From Aurelia coerulea (lineage: Eukaryota; Cnidaria; Scyphozoa; Semaeostomeae; Ulmaridae), in assembly GCA_039566865.1 (NCBI GenBank), contig CM076943.1, forward strand, positions 47,824,124 through 47,888,123: a stretch of DNA of 64,000 bases, in the 5' to 3' direction. A program made the position numbers and the translations under genes. Positions 27,701 through 36,200 of this stretch are shown in pieces. Numbering within the stretch: position 1 is the first letter of the stretch; each line of letters starts with the position of its first letter. The notes beneath the pieces are model-generated. The model made no database searches and was not told where the DNA came from. It saw only the letters and a list, made by a program, of their open reading frames with translations.

Positions 27701-29397
27701 CTGCTCACATTCTTCTCTTAAAATGTTGATTTCCCTTTCCTGCCTTCCTATAAAAATTCAGTTGATATCGTTTTCCCTGATCTCTTTTATACCTTCTTTT
27801 CATCTTGTTAGGAATTTTCTTTGAGAAATATGGACTACACGTATGTAAAGCGATTGATTTGGATCTTGCAAAATTGTTATCCTGAAAGATTAGGAGTGTG
27901 TCTAATTATCAACTCACCGTGGATTTTCTATGGTTGCTGGTCAATCATTAAGTTATGGTAAGTGTTTTTCGTTGTATTCCGACCCTGTTCAGGAAATGTT
28001 GCACAGTAAACACCCAAACACGCGTATAAGAACCTGGTGAATTAAGAACCTATATGCTGTAAGAACCTGTATCGAATATTTTACATTTACTATGGACATG
28101 GGGATTTTAGAAAACGATCATTTGAAACCTTTATTTGAAACCTTTGAAACTTGATAACGGGCTATGCTCGAAACGTCGTGCTTATTTCAATTCGCATCAA
28201 AGTGCTTATATGTTACTTTATTTACTTGTTATCTTTGAAACTTGACTTCTTTTCAAGAAAGCTGGACGTTCTAAATCTTCTATGCTTGCAGGAAATTTAA
28301 GTATGATTTGTAAACTATTCTCGGATCAGCCTCTCATTTACCCTGTTCTTCCTGCCAATCCGCGAAGCTTTTGTTCCCTCTGTCTATAGAAGATCTTGTT
28401 CTGGAGCAGGATCAAAACTGTATTGGTACGGTGTAATGGTGTAATCGTGGTCTTAGACAACAAAATACCGTGTTGTCCCAAAAAAAAGTATACAGATTTG
28501 GTTAAATCCAGCGATGCGAATTTAGCTTTAATCGATGACTAATCACTCTCAAAATGTTCCTCGATTATTAACTTGAACATAGATATCTCGTTTGTTGGTA
28601 TTGGTGCTGTGAGAGCAGACATGCTAATCTTGAAAGCTCAAATTTCCTTCCACCTGCAAACCAGAGCTTTGGCCCTAAGCAATTTTGCTGAAGCACATCG
28701 AAATTGACATCTGAAATTAATGAAAAATTAAGAAACTGCCCAATGGGTGACTGGGGGGGGGGTGACTTTTGGAAAACAGAATAACACAAGATCTAATATT
28801 GCTCAAATTCTATCAATGCTATCGTTGATTTATACGCTGTGCGTTAAGAATTTGCTAAGGCCAAAAGGCTAAAGCTCTGGTTTGCAGGAAGAGGCAAATT
28901 TGAGCTTTCAAGATTAATATGTCTGCTCTCAAAGCACCAATACCAACAAACGAGGTACCTATCTTCAAGTTAACTATCGAGGAACATTTTTAAAGTGATT
29001 AGACATTGATTGGAGCTAAATTCACATCGCTGGAGTCAACCAAATCCGTATGCATTTTTTTGGGACACCCGGTATATCATAAAGTTTATTACCGATGATA
29101 AAAACAAATTAGGTACCAATATCTTCCTTGATTATTCAGCTTACCTCTATCGAAAGGGTAGACTTTTTGGACCTTATTTTTGAAGAATACTAAAGATACC
29201 CAAAGCATGATGTCAGAATACTCGAACGGAAATCAAATCACATTGCTTCATCTGTGATGGGAAGTTTAATGATTTTGAGAGATTTCCTTCATTTTAGGAT
29301 CAACGAGGTAACAGCAAGTAAAATCATATTTATTCGGAGTGAAGATGACCTTGGAGACTTTTTAGATGTAAATAAATTACCCGAGAAATTGTTATAA
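15679..29397 (+). CDS. CRAL-TRIO (Sec14-like) domain lipid-binding protein
   Basis: Seven exons (15679-15786, 22069-22095, 23332-23528, 25788-25872, 26063-26128, 27812-27957, 29298-29397) join with matching phases into 242 residues plus TAA. A CRAL-TRIO N-terminal helical part (LKRFLRAF...MKYLEWREKF, about 50-80) precedes the lipid-binding domain (about 100-240). The latter has VVVFDEKDRDGRPISLVKVR, FDLREFSLRNMDYTYVKRLI, NCYPERLGVCLIINSPWIF, SIIKLW and KIIFI. These are the classic Sec14 motifs, so it should bind a hydrophobic lipid in a cytosolic pocket and shuttle or present it. It ends at LPEKLL, just where Sec14 proteins usually have LP.E.GG, so the C-terminus is short. No membrane segment or extra domain. 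Closest relative type uncertain (PITP-like or other CRAL-TRIO); no symbol given. Introns are large and full of elements. Confidence 0.92.
15955..16600. repeat. Degenerate array of short ATCRCATGYGATT-like words
   Basis: Many imperfect copies of words such as aaatcacgtg, aatcgcatgcgc, gattccaatc and tacgattt on both strands. A second array with the same vocabulary is at 20880-21330. Unit is too degenerate to define exactly. Confidence 0.55.
16605..16775. mobile_element. Miniature element with GGCGTAGGGGGAGA / TCTCCTACGCC ends
   Basis: Left atcggcgtagggggagataaa, right ccccctgtctcctacgcctat. Ends are complementary and the element interrupts the degenerate array (gatgataac / atgataacc on either side, likely a short TSD). 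Confidence 0.6.
16776..17140. other. CRAL-TRIO intron 1, unassigned
   Basis: Remainder of the array region, then AT-rich sequence; a solo aatagagctttacggta end (family of 12943-13342) at about 17088-17108. No exon. Confidence 0.4.
17146..17430. mobile_element. G/C-tract-bounded element with internal tandem array, copy 1
   Basis: Left actcccgggggggttacttga, right gaagtgcccccccgggaa. Between them, repeated words gaaaatcgataccgttcc and ataccaattttccga. The 180-codon open frame starting at 17044 is a by-product of this array. Family members: 36822-38905, 44275-44702, 45948-46330, 48590-48894 and 60893-61258. Confidence 0.65.
17431..18498. other. CRAL-TRIO intron 1, unassigned
   Basis: A short open segment at about 17607-17757 (LDWDALQSKRRL) faintly resembles the tail of a LINE reverse transcriptase. 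A gtaagt follows it. The rest shows nothing definite. Confidence 0.35.
18503..18695. mobile_element. TTAA-flanked miniature element (AGGGCATAT family), copy 1
   Basis: TTAA at 18499-18502 and 18696-18699; ends AGGGCATAT and ATACATGCCCT. Shares ttggttgatacaacaaa, gaattccattgtttcgt and gctttgtactaaacaa with 27458-27650 and 58032-58140. Confidence 0.8.
18700..20870. other. CRAL-TRIO intron 1, mostly unassigned
   Basis: Purine-rich tract at 18845-18970. The segment 19185-19385 repeats 14090-14300. A short open stretch at 19651-19785 (WLDENIEFTG) after a ctcttgtag acceptor-like site is not assignable. No convincing exon. Confidence 0.35.
20880..21330. repeat. Second degenerate ATCRCATGYGATT-like array
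   Basis: Words such as aatcacatgcgatt, aatcacaagtgc, aatcataggttgtgatt recur on both strands, as at 15955-16600. Confidence 0.55.
21331..22068. other. CRAL-TRIO intron 1, end
   Basis: Short tandem words gtgtgcaagtgtgcac at 21411-21460. Otherwise AT-rich and without recognised features up to the acceptor ttttttgcag. Confidence 0.4.
22069..22095 (+). CDS. CRAL-TRIO gene 27-bp microexon
   Basis: Strong acceptor ccttttttgcag ends at 22068; donor AAA|gtaagt at 22096. Encodes PYFQANEDK and keeps frame between exon 1 and exon 3. Skipping it would also keep frame. Confidence 0.75.
22190..22565. mobile_element. AGCATAGG-family element, diverged copy
   Basis: gtaaggttccaaatctttaa at the left and ttaaagacttagaacatatg at the right, with interior gaaatttgatggcggcac and ttcaaagaattaggtcatgg. 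Ends are decayed and no TSD is visible. Confidence 0.65.
22566..23200. other. CRAL-TRIO intron 2, repeat-derived
   Basis: Contains ttatttcatttgttaatgc (about 22910), which looks like the reverse of a LINE 3' tail, and a C-tract at 22836-22842. No exon. Confidence 0.35.
23204..23250 (+). ncRNA. Hammerhead-ribozyme-like core (candidate, degenerate)
   Basis: CTGATGA (23204-23210), helix II GGAC/GTCC with loop acaa, then AAAA in place of GAAA, then a helix-III-like ATGCC ... GGCAT. One core base differs from the consensus, so it is probably inactive. It lies 80 bp upstream of the exon 3 acceptor. Confidence 0.35.
23332..23528 (+). CDS. CRAL-TRIO gene exon 3
   Basis: Acceptor tttgcctacag ends at 23331; donor AG|gtaaat at 23529. 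Encodes RQNLACLKRFLRAF, MKYLEWREKF and IGRVVVFDEKDRDG, the CRAL-TRIO N part and first strand. Confidence 0.93.
23837..24144. mobile_element. hAT-like miniature element, 8-bp TSD
   Basis: GCTTCGCT at 23829-23836 and 24145-24152. Ends CAGTGGCGGATTTAGG and TGGATCCGCCCCTG. The interior (gacgatgaaaactcggcttgg, ttgcgcgccttcagcg) is shared with 39910-40214. Open frames inside are not genes. Confidence 0.9.
24378..24456. repeat. Short hairpin, TAGCC...GGCTA
   Basis: GTGCAGCCTCGACAATCCT faces AGGATTGTCGAGGCTGCAC with ends TAGCC and GGCTA. Same terminal words as the hairpin at 46860-46965. It is itself preceded by a catgagtctca ... tgagactcatcgtca inverted repeat at 24300-24370. Confidence 0.75.
24516..25486. 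mobile_element. CAGTGGCGGATCCAG element, possible 5-bp TSD
   Basis: Ends CAGTGGCGGATCCAG and CTGGATCCGCCCCTG. TGTCG lies immediately on each side (24511-24515, 25487-25491). Termini resemble the hAT elements here, but no 8-bp duplication is seen. No transposase; ORFs inside are short. Confidence 0.75.
25492..25787. other. CRAL-TRIO intron 3, end
   Basis: C-tract at about 25516-25527, then a segment resembling 9570-9610. Acceptor tctcttttgcag at the end. Confidence 0.4.
25788..25872 (+). CDS. CRAL-TRIO gene exon 4
   Basis: Completes the split Arg codon, then PISLVKVRLHDPS and MTKYTVYSL; donor CTG|gtaatt at 25873. Confidence 0.92.
26063..26128 (+). CDS. CRAL-TRIO gene exon 5
   Basis: Acceptor gtgcttgcag ends at 26062. 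Encodes EYMASLCDEDVIDNFCTIFD LR; donor AGG|gtgagt at 26129. FDLR corresponds to the D.. strand of Sec14 folds. Confidence 0.92.
26150..26625. mobile_element. Palindromic element related to 28468-29072, ends lost
   Basis: aatgttcctcgatag ... ctatcgaggaacatttt and cttgaaagctcaa ... ttgagctttcaag are facing arms. Interior matches 28540-28990 (cttaaggcacagcgcataaatcaac and others). The GGGTGTCCC termini are not preserved. Confidence 0.7.
26760..27240 (+). pseudogene. LINE reverse-transcriptase fragment (frameshifted)
   Basis: GIVEPHFRYCCSVWGCAGST, EIDHLRKLKNRASRI and TNSSFDAP at 26817-26950, then GLGW-like and LFHLCEETNLLN segments after frame breaks. This is the thumb and tail of a non-LTR reverse transcriptase, same family as 34405-34620. 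It is dead: several frameshifts and stops. Confidence 0.82.
27241..27425 (+). repeat. LINE 3' tail with hairpin and TGAATAAA repeat
   Basis: gtgccccttgaaactcggcctttgctgaagggca forms a hairpin, followed by aaatgaataaatgaatgaaaaaa. The same arrangement ends the fragment at about 35367-35430. Confidence 0.7.
27458..27650. mobile_element. TTAA-flanked miniature element (AGGGCATAT family), copy 2
   Basis: TTAA at 27454-27457 and 27651-27654; ends AGCACATATGTC and GACATATGCCCT. High similarity to 18503-18695. Confidence 0.82.
27661..27692 (+). repeat. tRNA T-arm remnant
   Basis: GTGGG CTCGAAT CCCGC is a 5-bp T-arm stem with a T-loop-like CTCGAAT. No acceptor or anticodon arm is found upstream, so this is a SINE or tRNA fragment, not a gene. 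Confidence 0.4.
27812..27957 (+). CDS. CRAL-TRIO gene exon 6
   Basis: Acceptor catcttgttag ends at 27811; donor TG|gtaagt at 27958. Encodes EFSLRNMDYTYVKRLI, NCYPERLGVCLIINSPWIF and SIIKLW, the most diagnostic Sec14 block. Confidence 0.95.
28150..28174 (+). ncRNA. Hammerhead-ribozyme-like core (candidate, degenerate)
   Basis: CTTGATAA, helix GGGC/GCTC with loop tat, then GAAAC GTC. It is one or two changes from CTGATGA-...-GAAAC. Lies in intron 6 of the CRAL-TRIO gene in repeat-like DNA. Confidence 0.3.
28468..29072. mobile_element. Mariner-like foldback element, TA target
   Basis: TA at 28466-28467 and 29073-29074. Ends CCGTGTTGTCCCAAAA and TTTGGGACACCCGG. Long facing arms: agatttggtt/aaccaaatcc and gagagcagacatgc/gtctgctctc. 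No transposase. Confidence 0.85.
29298..29397 (+). CDS. CRAL-TRIO gene last coding exon
   Basis: Acceptor cattttag ends at 29297. Completes a Trp codon, then INEVTASKIIFIRS and LPEKLL, TAA at 29395-29397. The usual GG-containing end of Sec14 domains is absent. Confidence 0.88.
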
Positions 29398-29452
29398 AAA
29401 CACTAGAAGTTTGAATTGAATATAACAACTTATCTGAATGTAAACTGTAACA

Positions 29453-30025
29453 CCGGGTGTCCCAAAATGATGTATTATCGTTTGATTGCTTATATGTCCA
29501 TAACCGATGAACCGATTTCCAAAAAATTTATTTTATCCGATTGCCGAAAGGCTAAGACGTATTCGAGGATGTTGGTTGTGGTTTAGGCTGATGTCTTCAT
29601 ATTGAAAGAAGATCAATAAACCTGCTCAAATTCAAGCCTTATATTTCAAAAGTCAATATTTTAGATGTGATGCAAAAACCTGAACTTATATGTCGTTCAG
29701 AGAATATATGTGGCTCAGAGAATATGAGTTCAGTTAATACTGAGTTCAGAGAATACGAACAGGAGTTCAGCCTTTTGTATCAGATCTGAAATGTTGACTG
29801 GAAAAATAGGCCGTTTCTTTCATGCCATCTAAGGCTTGAATTTGAGCAGGTTTATCGATCTCTTTTTCGACATGAAAATGCCGTGGTAAAACCACAACCA
29901 ACATCTTGAAATACAATTTAGCCTTTAAGCAATCAAATAAAACAAAGTTTTTCAAATCGGTTCATTGGTTATGGACATGTAAGCAATCAAACAATAATAC
30001 ATCATTTTGGGACACCCCCGCCCGG
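29453..30025. mobile_element. Mariner-like foldback element
   Basis: Ends CCGGGTGTCCCAAAATG and CATTTTGGGACACCC (plus an extra cccgc before CCCGG at the right). Arms gtattatcgtttgattgctt and aagcaatcaaacaataatac face each other. TA follows at 30026-30027; left flank is CA. Confidence 0.85.
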
Positions 30026-30027
30026 TA

Positions 30028-31030
30028 CATAATGTAAATTTGCAAAAAGTTGTTATCTAGCCTCTTGGAATTACCTAGCCTCTCAGCTTCTTTCATAAAA
30101 AGCAAACACTTTATAATGCTTCAAGTTTCTTTCGAGAAGTGTTCATTTGCTTCATTGACTATGTTTGCTTACATGCAGCATTCTGTCAGAGATATCTTCT
30201 TCCTGGGAAAAAAGTGAAACAGAATATTGTAACATTGTAAACTTTTCAAATGTTAGTAGCAATGTTTCATCATCTGCAAAGGAAGTCTCCAACATTAAAG
30301 AGGCTGGGTCATGTGACCGTAAACAAACCTCTTATCTCAATGATCTATATTGTTGCCCACACATGTCCATTGTGTTCTGGACAAATTTTGGTGGATGGGG
30401 TGAATCCACAATAAAGTTACTGCTAAAAATCCACTAATATCTTTGCAATCTTACAACGTATGGTTGTTTCGTTTTTTTCTCTTTGAAGTTCAAGAGTTCA
30501 TCTTCAAATAGTACTTTCGTTTTGAGAATAACAGTGGAGAATCTGTGTGATATGACCTGTAAAAAAAACTGCAAAATCGTCGTTTTCAAAGAAATGTGTT
30601 TACTTTACGTGCAACGACAAATGTATTCAAAAGTTTTTCCGCTTAACCGAAGTCCAAAATCTAGCAAACATTCATTGCTGCGGATTTTCCCCAAATTTTC
30701 TTGCTTCTTTGGCGGCTCTCCTGAGATGAAAGTTCATTTTTGTAGCCCCAAAAAGTTAAACCACAGGCATGAAACTCAACTCGTCATTATACCCTTGAGT
30801 AAAATGAAGAATATGCTGATGTTGCAGATAGCAATTTAGGTTTAACCATGTTTTAATTAATACGTAAATTTATGTTTATTTGCTGAAAAAATTGCCACAT
30901 GTCAACTCTCAAGATTTTATTATACTCTTAAAAGGAATGTAAGCATATAAAAAGGGCTCAAGCCACTTGAGATCAAATTCTAGCCTATCAGATATCAGTA
31001 TTTCCTGTTGACGTAGAGCAGTCACCGAAA
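30028..31030. other. Intergenic stretch, one diverged TTAA-type element
   Basis: About 30296-30450 resembles the 820-1427 family (cattaaagaggctgggtc, ggtgaatccac, aaatccactaatatc). Open frames at 30165-30437 (Ser-rich) and 30483-30839 are unsupported. Confidence 0.4.
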
Positions 31031-31174
31031 TAAGGTGTGGCACGTTTCATAGCCTATTTTCTTCGCGTAGCTATTTTTATTAAGGGCTTATATATGCTTA
31101 GATTCCCTTTAAGTTATCTCCAAAAAAAATTTCAAAATCATTTGACCAAATTTGGAAAATTGGGAAATACTTTA

Positions 31175-31345
31175 CCTTCAATAGGCAATTACGCTAAAGA
31201 TGGCAGTGGAGGACTTTTTACTAAGATGCATTGCATTCGAATAACGAATCTTTAATGATTCTATTGGAATTCGCTTAAATGCAATGGACCTTGATAAAAT
31301 GTTCGCCGCCATCTTTAGCGTAATCGTTTATTGGCTGTCGTAGAA
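31175..31345. mobile_element. Short palindromic miniature element
   Basis: ggcaattacgctaaagatggc faces gccatctttagcgtaatcg, about 140 bp apart. TSD not clear. Confidence 0.6.
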
Positions 31346-31499
31346 GCAAATATCTCTATGGCACAACCAGTATACTTTGGTGTACCAACCTGCTGTCTCG
31401 GTGGCAGTAGAGTTCCTCTTTTTAATGTTGAGGAAAAAACATTTTATAGTCAATCAAGAAACATGGCTGGTGAAGTCGATTTATATATAGAATCGTGAT

Positions 31500-31616
31500 A
31501 TAATCAAAGTTTGGATTTTTGGTATATTTCTAACCATATATTTAACCATATATTGTTTATTTAACCATGTAAACTTGTGATGCACTTCGCATTTGTAATC
31601 ATATTTATTCGTAAAA

Positions 31617-31652
<36 letters not shown>

Positions 31653-31660
31653 TATTGGTT
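31500..31660 (+). repeat. LINE-like 3' tail ending in (GATT)n
   Basis: cttgtgatgcacttcgcatttgtaatc hairpin-like sequence then a run of gatt repeats at about 31617-31650. Typical of the 3' end of a non-LTR element. Confidence 0.5.
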
Positions 31661-32267
31661 AATCATGTTTGAATTAAAGGTAATATGTCCTTGTAAGTAC
31701 AGTTGCTTTGCAGGGGGCATGCCAATTTCACGTGATATTTCATGTGATCACTTTCGTAAAGGAGCTCACTACATGGGAAAGACTAATCTAAGCAGACTAA
31801 TGACTTACTTGCGGTTGCGCTTTCGGAGCTAAAATTTTAGTTTGCATGTGATCAGTTAAATTCTGCCAATCCCTGCGCGCTCTTCGAGGCTCTTTGTCAG
31901 CATCGCTTCAGCATATTTCGACAAGAGTGTATACCACGCGGCTGTACTTACATGGAAACATTGCCTTTGATTAAGGGTTAACGATCGATCACTGATTAAT
32001 GATCTTTGAAATATGATAATGATATATGATATGTGTTTGATATAATTTCTATAAAATTAAAAACACATTTCAGCTCTCTGAATTCAATCCTTGCTTCATA
32101 TCAAAGAGCTTGATATTTCGGTATTTTGTGCATACACTCTTTTCTTTTCATAAGAATATTGTTTATAAGAATGTTCAGGCTCAGAATCATGCAAATTTTA
32201 AAAATATCATAAGAATATTGCTCAGGCTCAGCTCGCCATATTTGTGTCTCATTTTTTCCCTATCCCA
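31661..32267. other. Unassigned intergenic
   Basis: Tandem words aagaatattg near 32150-32225 also occur near 33010-33060. No gene seen. Confidence 0.35.
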
Positions 32268-32271
32268 TTAA

Positions 32272-32827
32272 CCCTATCTCACCTGGGAGTTTTGAAGCGG
32301 TCAATACCTGGGGGGGTGGATTCCACCCCCCCCCCCCCTCTTTTCTTCGCTGTTGTAGTAGCTACAATCTTTAGAATTGGTAAATATATATACTTTGATG
32401 CAAACAATCAATATCATATGATTAAATCAAATTATCTCTATTGTTCTCGTTGCTATGACAATAAGAAGATTTTAAGTTATGATTATCATGATTGTTACCA
32501 ACATGGTTGAAACAATGAAATGAGGCACTAAATTGAAATCTTTTGTTTCAAATTGAGTTGGATATCATCAAATACACGTGTAAGTATAATTTTGCATATA
32601 TTTGAGATTAAAATTTGCAACAATTAAAAAAAAATTATACAAATTTTGTTGCCTAAACAGTAAAACATTGGTTGCCATGGTTACGAGGCTATATTTAGCA
32701 TCTTGAAATTTTCATCATTCGATACAGTATAGATACAAAGTCAAAGTAGCGGAGTTTTGGTATCCTGCATTGCATATTCTAGCATAGGCGAACAAAAATT
32801 TGGTTGGGGCCCCCAGGTGAGATAGGG
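32272..32827. mobile_element. TTAA-flanked piggyBac-like miniature element
   Basis: TTAA at 32268-32271 and 32828-32831. TIRs CCCTATCTCACCTGGG and CCCAGGTGAGATAGGG are 16-bp perfect complements. CCCT termini plus TTAA are the piggyBac signature. Near the left end ggggggtggattccacccccc is a perfect hairpin. No transposase. Confidence 0.9.
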
Positions 32828-33238
32828 TTAACAGAGAATCTCATGACTGATGTATCTCATTTTTTCAAAAAGTATGTTAGCTTTATGATCGTTAAGAACA
32901 TTTTTATTGTTATAATTGCTTAAATTTTTCTTTCGTTCGACCAGTTCCTCGTAATGACATGACAATTCTTTTGACTTCGTTCCCCTGAAACCATATCAGA
33001 TTTGAAAAAATTAGAATACTTTAAGAATATCTTGAGGCTCAAAACGAAAATTTCTTAAGAATATTGAGGCTGGAAACAATTTAAAAGTATTCTTATAAAA
33101 AAAGAATGTATTATTCACATTGTCCACTATCTTGCCACTATTTTTGAATATGATTTCTTACTGTTCCTACAAGGCTCTGCGTCAGTTCTTGCTAAGAGTG
33201 ATGTAAAGTCGATGCAAAGAATAATGTAAGATATTTGG

Positions 33239-33837
33239 AAGCAAGAACATTTTGTAATACAATAGCACGAGTTACTTTTGTTGACACCTCAATTCAAAGC
33301 GATTAGCGATCACAGACAAAGGAAATTCTCTCAACCAGTAATTCAAAACAAACAAAGCCGCAAAAGTTTCTCTGAAACCCAGGTAGCTAGCTCGCTCGCT
33401 GTGCATTCCATAAATTATTTTTAAGGGCAAACATGAGCATAGATCGAAAGAAGAAGGATATATCTACACATCTACAGCGGGCAGTTTATTTCTTTGGTCC
33501 AGAAGCTGAACAGTAAATGTTTTGATAACACCCAAAAAAGTAAGAGAATTGAATCGCCTCCTAAACGGCTTTTGAACCGAACGAATAAAATGCCCGCGGC
33601 AGATGTGTAGATACATCCTTCTTCTTTCGATCTACGCTCATGTTTGCCCTTAAAAACAGTTTCTGGAATGCAGAACGAGCGAACTAGCTACCTGGGTTTC
33701 AGAGAAACTTTAGCGGCTTTGCTTGTTTTGAATCATTGGTTGAGAGAATTTCCTTTGTCTGCAATTGCTAATCGCTTTGAATTGAGGTGTCAACAAAAGC
33801 AACTCATGCTATTGTATCACAAAAATCTGCCCTTGTT
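33239..33837. mobile_element. Foldback element, full-length copy
   Basis: Same family as 14728-15325: agcaagaacattttgtaatac at left, tatcacaaaaatctgcccttgtt at right, with arms of about 280 bp. No TSD could be matched. Confidence 0.82.
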
Positions 33838-34400
33838 TCCCACAAGCTAGGTCATAACTAGTTTTGTGAAATCAAAGCTATGGTCAAATGCTTTGCATCA
33901 CAGTTTACATTAGAATCGAAAACTTTCGGACGATCAAACTTTCGGACAAGTTTTTTGTCCGAAGGCTTAATTGTCCGAAAGAAAAACGCAAATTTTTCCC
34001 ATGCCACTGTTAAAAAATGATATCGGTGATCCTGCTTCCAAAGTGAGTTTCCATATTGCAGTTGTCAGTAACAATGTTCTTGAGTCGATGAAGGTACCTC
34101 TTGTTTTCGTCTGCAATCTTGAAACTGCTTTTTTTAATGCTTCTGATGCATCTATATGTATCTATATAGTTAAACTTGCACATGATCAAATAACATAACA
34201 ATTACTGTTAGCCTTAACATATATTTTGGCTTTACGCAAAAAGTTTTTGTCTGAAAGTTTTTTTTCGTCCGAAATTCTCGAAAATAACGCGCTCGAAGAA
34301 GAAGACAAAATACCTTGGTCTGCAAAGTGACTGCTCTTTGGATTCGAAAGAACAGATCAAGGCAGTTTCTGCCAAGGTCTCTAGGGCAGTTGGATTTTTA
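33838..34400. other. Intergenic, short inverted words
   Basis: aaactttcggac, ttgtccgaaag and gtccgaaattc recur at 33915-33985 and 34245-34275 in both orientations, so another small palindromic element probably spans 33920-34275. Confidence 0.45.
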
Positions 34401-34404
34401 AAAC

Positions 34405-34720
34405 ATGCCAAGTCTTTTCTTCCGAAAGAAACTTTGCAAACCCACAGGTATTGTGGAGCCCCATTTTGGATACTGCTTTTCTGTTTGGGGCTGCGCCTGT
34501 TCAACCGAAATTAATCAGATGCAAAAACTTCAAAAGCGTGCTGCTATAATAATAACGAATAGCAGCTTCGATGCCCCAAGCAGACCTCTCGTTTGGGATG
34601 GAAGACCGTTGAGGAACTGGTTACTATGGTGAATCAAAGACAATGGTCTTCAAGTCCCTGAATGAGCTGGCTCCACAATACCTGTGTGACTGTGACCTCG
34701 TCACCCGAAATTCGCTCTGC
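34405..34720 (+). pseudogene. LINE reverse-transcriptase fragment
   Basis: TGIVEPHFGYCFSVWGC, TEINQMQKLQKRAA and TNSSFDAPSRPL, the same element family as 26760-27240. Upstream IKAVSAKVSRAVGF at about 34350-34392 is in another frame. Interrupted at about 34745-35160 by a repeat containing ggggggcgctccgccccccag; tail resumes at 35160. Confidence 0.8.
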
Positions 34721-35159
34721 TCGTCAGGCCCGATACCAGCCTTAATTCTTAGGGGGGCAAAGAACCAAAATTTTCCGACCCTCTAAAATCAACAACAACA
34801 ACAGCAACAACCCCAATTTTAGGAACATACGTTAAAACATGCACCAAAGGACTGATGTGCTCCTTTAATGACTAGATTTTGGAATTATTTTGTAGTTTCA
34901 ATGTTGCAGCCTTCAAAATTGGTCAATATGAAGGAAAAAATGATGTAGATTCAAAATCCATGTCAAATTTTATCCTCCAAAGGCAATAAATTCATGTTCT
35001 ATGCATCATTGTCCCAGTAGAATCTTCTAAATGTGGGTCTGTAACAGCAACAAAAATCCGATAGGTGGAGTAAAATTTCCGACAAATGGCCTTCTGGGGG
35101 GCGCTCCGCCCCCCAGCCCCCTTACTGGCTTCGGCCCCGCTGCTCATCATATAGCTTTC

Positions 35160-35430
35160 GTAATACGGGGACCGACTTGACGTTACCGATGAAGAGGTCA
35201 ACAAATGGCCAGAAATGTTTTTCTTACAGAGGCGCTAAACTATTGAATAGCCTGTCAGCCGAGTCAAAGCAAGCAACCTCTCTTTATAGTTTCAATAAGG
35301 GTTTTATAGTTTAATCTAATTCAATTGGTAGCTTTTACATACTTTGTTTCCTTGGATCGTAACTGGAGGGCCTTTTGAAAACCAACTTGTTGAAGGGCAA
35401 CCATTATTCTAAAGAAATAACTTTAGGGTA
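35160..35430 (+). repeat. LINE tail, continued
   Basis: aatacggggaccgacttga, gaggcgctaaactattgaatagcctgtcagc parallel 27110-27220, then the gagggccttttgaaa ... gaagggcaacc hairpin as at 27359-27393. Confidence 0.65.
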
Positions 35431-35439
35431 TGGATCAGT

Positions 35440-35660
35440 GCACAGTGCACAGTGCACAGGTGACTTGAGACAACAGCAACAACACTAAACAGTCGTTGGC
35501 CTAAAAACGAAGAACAAATGACTGTTCGAGAGAAGCAGAATCACAGAGAGAAATCAGACACATTTAACTGGCAAAAACGGTTTGCTTTTACTAATTCTAA
35601 AACTGAACAATTCCATTTTAAAAATACTGAACCATTCTGTGCCACCTGTGTCCACCTGTT
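35440..35660. mobile_element. CACAGGTG element, half copy
   Basis: gcacaggtgacttgagacaacagcaac at left, attccattttaaaaatactgaaccattctgtgccacctgtg at right. Matches the right half of 49117-49417. Confidence 0.65.
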
Positions 35661-35849
35661 GCTCAGTGGAGGTTAACTGCCATGCCACATCACATGGCAA
35701 CACCAGCAGCACATGCAAAGAATTGAAAAACAATTATAAAGTTCAATGTTGGGATTCCTAACGACGCCAGTGAGCCCATTCATTGAACCTCTTCAATCTT
35801 TTGTGTCTTTCCAAAAACCATGAACTCTGTTCCAGTCAAGCAGTCAAGG

Positions 35850-36200
35850 GCCTGTCCGACAGTGTCCCTTTAGTGGAAGCTGCGGGGCAGAAAGATTCAA
35901 ATGGTAGCTGAGGAGCAAATGGCAATTTTGTGGATGAAAACGAGGTAAATGCCACATCACATGGCCACACCAGCAAAGCAAACACCAGGAACACATGGCT
36001 GGTGGCTGTCAAAGACCAGGGAGCAAGTGTAAAGCTCCCTGTCAAAGAAAAAGACCTCAGACAAGAAAAGTTGACAGCTGTGGAAAACAAAAACAGATAG
36101 AGAAAATGTTGGCAAAAGTAAAAAGAGTGCACAGTGAGATCGATTCAACGTTATGTCCAAAGATTGGTATGAAATTTATAAACGTTTATTGTTTATTTGA
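35850..36200. repeat. Dispersed repeat R1, copy 1
   Basis: gctgcggggcagaaagattcaaatggtagctgagg and gaaaatgttggcaaaagt ... gtgcacagtgagatcgattcaacg recur at 61295-61520. In one frame both read MLAKV.RVHSEIDSTLCPK. Origin unknown; possibly a piece of a transposon gene. Confidence 0.6.

Noticed and set aside
30165..30437. Ser-rich frame after an acceptor-like acatgcag, possible extra exon of the CRAL-TRIO gene
   Set aside because: The gene already ends with a stop at 29397, and no donor in phase was convincing.
30483..30839. 118-codon ORF
   Set aside because: No recognisable motif; next to a decayed TTAA element.
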